Assembly (NCBI GenBank): GCA_026770585.1
Contig: MU646423.1
Span: 45,691 to 63,976 of the forward strand
Direction: 5' to 3'
Length of the DNA stretch: 18,286 nt
Source: Baffinella frigidus
Taxonomy: Eukaryota; Cryptophyceae; Cryptomonadales; Baffinellaceae
Part shown: piece after piece, positions 14,887 to 18,286 of the stretch
Position numbering within the stretch: position 1 is the stretch's first letter
Layout of the letters: the number at the start of each line of letters is the position of its first letter
The notes under the pieces: model-generated
What the model was told of the DNA's origin: nothing
Databases searched by the model: none
What the model saw: the letters and a program-made list of their open reading frames with translations, nothing else
Translations under genes and position numbers: made by a program

Positions 14887-15055
14887 CCAGCATCATCAAC
14901 AGGTGTTTGCGCCAGCATCATCAACACCACGATGCCCTTGCGTACCTGCATGCTAGCAAAATTGCTCTGCCCTAACTCTGCAAAAAAAATCTGCCCTAAC
15001 TCTGCGAAATTACTCTGCCCCCACTCTGCGAAATTACTCTGCCCAGGGTAAATGC
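14887..15055 (+). repeat. Two short tandem repeats
   Basis: GCGCCAGCATCATCAACA is repeated twice (14894 and 14919), followed by about 3.5 units of CTCTGCCC-taa-CTCTGCGAAATTA (14962-15050). Confidence 0.85.
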
Positions 15056-15065
15056 CCACAAGTCT

Positions 15066-15350
15066 CCATATCGATTTGGTTCACCTTTGAGGGCTGGGGG
15101 GGAGAGGAGTTGGCGGGGGACCTCGGCAGCTTCGAAGGTTGTCCCAGACGACCCAGCCATGATCGTTCGCAGGCTCAGCACCTGCGGCGGAAGGTGCTCG
15201 GTTCGACTCTTCGGGTTCCGATGCAGGATGCCCAGAGGTGAACCACACCCTCGGCGCGAAATGTGTCCAATGGTGGAGATTCTGCATCCAGAGTTGCGGC
15301 ATCCTCGGGCGGGCCACCACCCACCACAAGTGAACCAAATCGCGATATGG
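15066..15350 (+). repeat. Inverted-end element (~285 bp) and related copies
   Basis: The left end CCATATCGATTTGGTTCAC pairs with the right end GTGAACCAAATCGCGATATG. The inside contains GTGCTCGGTTCGACTCT, GGGTTC and GCATCCAGAGTTGCGGCATC. Parts recur at 15427-15545 (GATTTGGTTCACTT, GTGCTCGGTTCGACTCT) and at 15697-15716 (GCATCCAGAGTTGCGGCATC). This is probably a mobile-element family; coding potential is unclear. Confidence 0.55.
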
Positions 15351-15571
15351 ACACCTGCGGGCAATGTCACCAGGGGATAAACCCTCAGGGTTTATCACCC
15401 AGGGGAAATCACCTTGGCGATCGCTTGATTTGGTTCACTTCCCGTGGCTGGTGGGGTGGTGCTCGGTTCGACTCTCTGGGTTCTGATACAGGATGCCTAC
15501 AGTGCTGCAAAGACGCGAGCCACACCCCCTCGGCGCAGAATGTAGGAGATTCCCACTAGCCTTTGGAGGTA

Positions 15572-15674
15572 GCTCAAATAGTGCTATGGGGCATTTTCGA
15601 TTTACCTTGGATCGGGGTCAAAAGTGGCCCCGATCCAAGGTAAAATCGAAGACCTTCCAGGGCACTATTTGAGC
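15572..15674. repeat. Long hairpin 1 (103 nt)
   Basis: The outer stem GCTCAAATAGTGC pairs with GCACTATTTGAGC. An 11 by 11 internal loop follows. The inner stem of 22 bp (TTCGATTTACCTTGGATCGG side) has one bulged base, and the loop is about 10 nt. It is a fold-back element or hairpin RNA candidate. Confidence 0.85.
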
Positions 15675-15787
15675 CACTTGGGAGGGCTGGTGGTCTGCAT
15701 CCAGAGTTGCGGCATCCACAGCACTAATCAGAAGCTGTGGGGGGGGGGGGCTTGGCTGGAATCTCTGCCCCAGCTACGGTCGACGGA

Positions 15788-15938
15788 CCACCAACCCTCT
15801 TGGGAGGACCAAATCGTTAATTTTAACACCTTCACTTTACCTTGGCAGACCCCCCGAAAAAGGGGGTCTGCTCAGGTAAAGTGAAGGTGTTAAAAGGATG
15901 TAGAATCGACGATTTGGTCCTCCCGTGAGGGTTGGTGG
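15788..15938. repeat. Long hairpin 2 (151 nt, ~55 bp paired)
   Basis: Four stems stack in order: 12 bp (CCACCAACCCTC), 15 bp (GGAGGACCAAATCGT), 19 bp (TAACACCTTCACTTTACCT) and 9 bp (CAGACCCCC). They are separated by 3 by 3, asymmetric 6 by 16 and 3 by 3 loops and capped by a 7-nt loop. The phrase TTTACCTTGG is shared with hairpin 1, so the two are probably related. Confidence 0.9.
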
Positions 15939-16066
15939 GAGGCGCTCTCGTCGCACTGCTCGACCCCGACTGCATCCAGAGGTGCTTCATTCACAGTACT
16001 GTTCGACCCCGAGAGACAAAACCAGCTGGACGCGGAATCTCAGCCCCGGCAGGGTTGCGTGCGCAC

Positions 16067-16476
16067 CTGCAGGCCAGGCTTGAGCGCGTCGATGCGAACG
16101 GAGACGTTCTGGGAAGGGACGACGGGGAGGGAGAAGAACATTGCACCTGGTTACATGAGGAGTAAGGGGCGTGAGCTGCTCAGATCAGGGATACGGGGCG
16201 CGCAGAGGGGCTCTGTGTGGGGAAGGAGAGACACGTGGGCGGATGCGGCTCGGAATCACCGTCGAGATAGAGCGTCGCCGTGCACTCTATAGATGCAACG
16301 AACGCCACGTCCAGCCCATCGCCTTCCTGGAGCTCCTCCGTGCCTTGATTCGGATACACGAACGATAGCGGGGCTCTGTCGATCTCATTAGCGGGTGCGA
16401 CCGGGTCAGTCAGCGAGCAGAGGACGAGCGCTACTGCAAGCGCGGTGGAGGCTGCGCTGTGTCGAGGCGTTGGCAT
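16067..16476 (-). CDS. 5' part of a secreted or membrane-luminal protein gene
   Basis: ATG at 16476-16474 opens a minus-strand frame with a clear signal peptide: a basic start (MPTPRHSAAS), a hydrophobic core (TALAVALVLCSL) and a small-residue end (APA). The mature part reads LSFVYPNQGTEELQEGDGLD, then VAFVASIECTATLYLDGD, and stays open to 16180. A second exon, 16108-16067, follows a 30-nt pyrimidine tract and CCCAG and reads NVSVRIDALKPGLQ, ending CAG|GTGCGC. The pattern YP-x2-G...GD-x-LDVAF...LYLDG...V-x-V-x-ALKPG resembles an Ig-like beta-sandwich ahead of a luminal enzyme domain; that is inference. The exon-1 donor is uncertain and later exons are not assigned. Exons at 14578-14750 and 13718-13870 are candidates on the same strand. 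Confidence 0.55.
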
Positions 16477-16734
16477 GGTTCTGCGGGGCCGACCCCAAAA
16501 TCCTGATAATTTGACCATCAAAAACCGGTTGATGGAGGGGGGGGGTATTCAAAAGTCATGTTTGAGGGGAATTGGTTCTTAAAAGTCATCTTTTAGACAA
16601 AAACAGCTCCAAGAACGCACAAACGGCTCCAAGAACGCACATGGAATACCCTACCCAAGTGCCTGGAGTGGTCAAAATCCAGGAAAGCTAAGAGTGAAGA
16701 GAGGCCGGCCGGGTTCCCCCTTCATCTCCAGAAC
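16477..16734. promoter_or_regulatory. Divergent promoter region between two gene starts
   Basis: 258 bp separate the two ATGs. The region holds a perfect-period tandem pair (16601-16620 and 16621-16640, 19 of 20 identical: AAAC-R-GCTCCAAGAACGCAC) and a 30-bp-spaced pair of GGT-x-x-T-x-AAAAGTCAT (16545 and 16574). No TATA box is convincing. The repeats are candidate transcription-factor sites serving one or both genes. Confidence 0.5.
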
Positions 16735-18175
16735 ATGGGTCTCTTTGTGGTGCTGGCCACCACCGTAGCGGTCCTTGCAGCCGCATCATGGCAGCTCTTC
16801 GGCCCAGTGGGAGAGTTCTCGGCTGCAGGCAACTCCCCCTCTTCATCCCAGGGCAAGGTTGCATGGCACTTTGTCTTCGTTGAAAGCCTCACTTCACTCG
16901 CCCGCAGATGCCAAGCTGGGAGGTGGGCACATGTTCGACAAGATCGCAGGGCGGTACGACATGATCAACACGGCGCTGACAGCAGGGCTGCACAACTCCT
17001 GGCGGAGGAAGATGGTGGCAGCGCTCGAGCTCCAGCCTGGCGACACAGTGCTAGACGCTGGCACAGGCACGGCTGACGTTGCCATCGCGCTCGCCAAGCA
17101 CCTCCGCACGCAAGGTGTGGAGGGTGGCGTGCTCTCTGCGGACACGGTTGTGGGGATCGACCCTAGCCAAGGCATGCTCGCCATCGGGAGGTTCCCCCCT
17201 GCTCCACCAAACCCAGAGCGTCCTGCACCGTATCTCTGGGCGCCAATGCATCCCCGTGCTAGCAGCAGCAGCCCTCACACACGCGCGTCTGCCGCAGAAC
17301 GAAGGTGAGCAAGGCGGGGTTCTCGGAGACGGCAGTGCGGCTGGTGCACGGCGATGCCCAGGACCTTCGCGCCAGCCTCCCGGCAGGCGCTCTCTTCGAC
17401 GCGGTCCGCCCCCCACCAGCAACCCGTAGCAGCTTATACCAGATCCTTGAAGGATTCAGGTATGTTATTCAAAACAAAATCTTTCCTATGACCATACGGT
17501 AGGGAATCCTGGGGACCTCTAATTGCTGACGGGAGATATGGAAGAGATTTCTTCGGTTTAGCTGAAAATTACTACAGTACCCGATCCGGTCTAAAGCTGC
17601 AACGGGTTGCTGGTGGCCACCTCCCCGTGCGCTCACGCCCCACGTTCAGAGCTCCGCCCGCTGGGCAGCGTCGGCGATGCAGCGGCGTGGGGGGACTGAG
17701 GAAATGCATCGAATTGGCCCAATGGTGCAGGCGGAAACTCCTACGACTCTTGGCTAATTAGGTGGGGTTGCTATATCAGCAAAAAAGATATCAGTGTATC
17801 AGATGAATGCTGATATATGAGTTATCAGCTATGTCAGCTCTCAGCTGATACGGTATCAGCAAGGTTTCGGAGAAGACCCCTTGGCCTTGAACCTAATTAA
17901 TTAAATCAGGGCCATGTCGGGTAACCGTCCGCTGCACTTGATCCTCACCCTATTACAAACCTGGGGCGGTTGAGTGAAGGTGGTTTTGCGGCGGGAATAT
18001 GTGCACACTTCAAAGTGTGTGACTGTGTGTTTCCGATAAACTTGCCTCTGTGAAGTGACTTTATGGGCATCTAACAAACCTGGGTGTGAGCAGGCGACGA
18101 TGGCGTTTGCGATCCGGAATGTTCCCGACAGGCGCCAGGCCCTCCATTCCATCGCTGCCCACCTCAAACCGGGCG
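16735..18175 (+). CDS. MenG/UbiE/COQ5-family quinone C-methyltransferase, partial
   Basis: This SAM-dependent enzyme methylates the quinone ring in phylloquinone/menaquinone (MenG) or ubiquinone (UbiE/COQ5) synthesis. Exons are 16735-16857, 16916-17190, 17298-17403 and 18094-18175, with phases agreeing (introns 58, 107 and 690 nt). Exon 1 encodes MGLFVVLATTVAVLAAASWQ, a hydrophobic targeting segment. Exon 2 has FDKIAGRYDMIN, LHNSWRR, SAM motif I (VLDAGTGTADVAIALA) and VVGIDPSQGMLAIGR. Exon 3 has AVRLVHGDAQDL and ALFDA. Exon 4 has MAFAIRNVPDRRQAL and HLKPGG, the family signature. About 195 residues are present; the last ~40-50 should lie beyond a final intron that begins at G|GTTCGT and runs into the CCCTCAA array. 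Plastid MenG or mitochondrial COQ5 cannot be separated from sequence alone, so I give no symbol. Confidence 0.85.
17771..17862. repeat. TATCAGC/GCTGATA palindromic cluster in intron 3
   Basis: Alternating direct and inverted copies (ATATCAGC with GCTGATAT; TATCAGCT with AGCTGATA) fold into two or more small hairpins within the 690-nt intron. It is probably a decayed fold-back element. The rest of the intron shows nothing recognisable. Confidence 0.65.
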
Positions 18176-18190
18176 GTTCGTCTCCCGCCT

Positions 18191-18195
18191 GAACC

Positions 18196-18283
<88 letters not shown>

Positions 18284-18286
18284 ACC
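18191..18286 (+). repeat. CCCTCAA heptamer array at the window edge
   Basis: At least 13 near-perfect CCCTCAA units run off the end of the window. The array starts 15 bp after the last recognisable methyltransferase codon, inside what should be its next intron. Confidence 0.95.

Noticed and set aside
15195-15475. tRNA-like B-box GGTTCGACTCT at 15200 and 15465, suggesting a SINE
   Set aside because: No A-box at proper spacing, no cloverleaf and no A-rich tail. The motif belongs to a duplicated block of another kind.
16775-17308. A single unspliced methyltransferase frame
   Set aside because: It has no ATG before the conserved core, and after GMLAIGR it reads into unrelated residues where the family continues. 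Splicing at 17191/17297 restores the family sequence.

Overview
The window looks like nuclear DNA of a eukaryotic, probably photosynthetic, microalga. Three things point there. The only family I recognise with confidence, a MenG/UbiE/COQ5-type quinone methyltransferase, is split by GT-AG introns and starts with a hydrophobic presequence. Other codon-like patches are short and bounded by consensus splice sites, with introns as short as 45 nt. The DNA is full of seven-base repeats related to the plant/algal telomere unit TTTAGGG. I see no bacterial operon, tRNA, rRNA or CRISPR. The lineage is unresolved: a prasinophyte-like green alga or an alga with a complex plastid would both fit.

Layout. 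0.1-1.1 kb: decayed tandem copies of a RING-H2 zinc-finger segment. 1.2-2.2 kb: a small MITE followed by an acidic Gly/Asp/Ala-rich reading frame. 2.15-4.4 kb: a repeat nest framed by 73-bp inverted arms. It holds four TA-flanked pogo/Tigger-like MITEs, two copies of a second TA-flanked MITE and a 39-bp minisatellite that one MITE interrupts. 4.4-6.8 kb: duplicated non-coding or decayed segments. 6.8-8.7 kb: a heptamer array, a GTT microsatellite and a duplicated 71-nt exon. 8.8-15 kb: mostly repeats, with short codon-like patches that nearly all read on the minus strand. 15.0-15.95 kb: fold-back hairpins. 16.07-16.48 kb: the 5' end of a minus-strand gene for a secreted protein. 16.73-18.18 kb: the head-to-head methyltransferase gene, followed by a CCCTCAA array that runs to the window edge.

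How it fits together. The two best gene starts share a 258-bp divergent promoter region. The minus-strand patches between 7.4 and 16.5 kb could be exons of one long secreted-protein gene or of several genes. The sequence alone does not decide this, and I could not assign their families. Much of the repeat structure is informative in itself: empty-site logic for MITE insertion, a heptamer array that splits an exon and leaves a 23-bp duplication, and exon duplications around palindromes.
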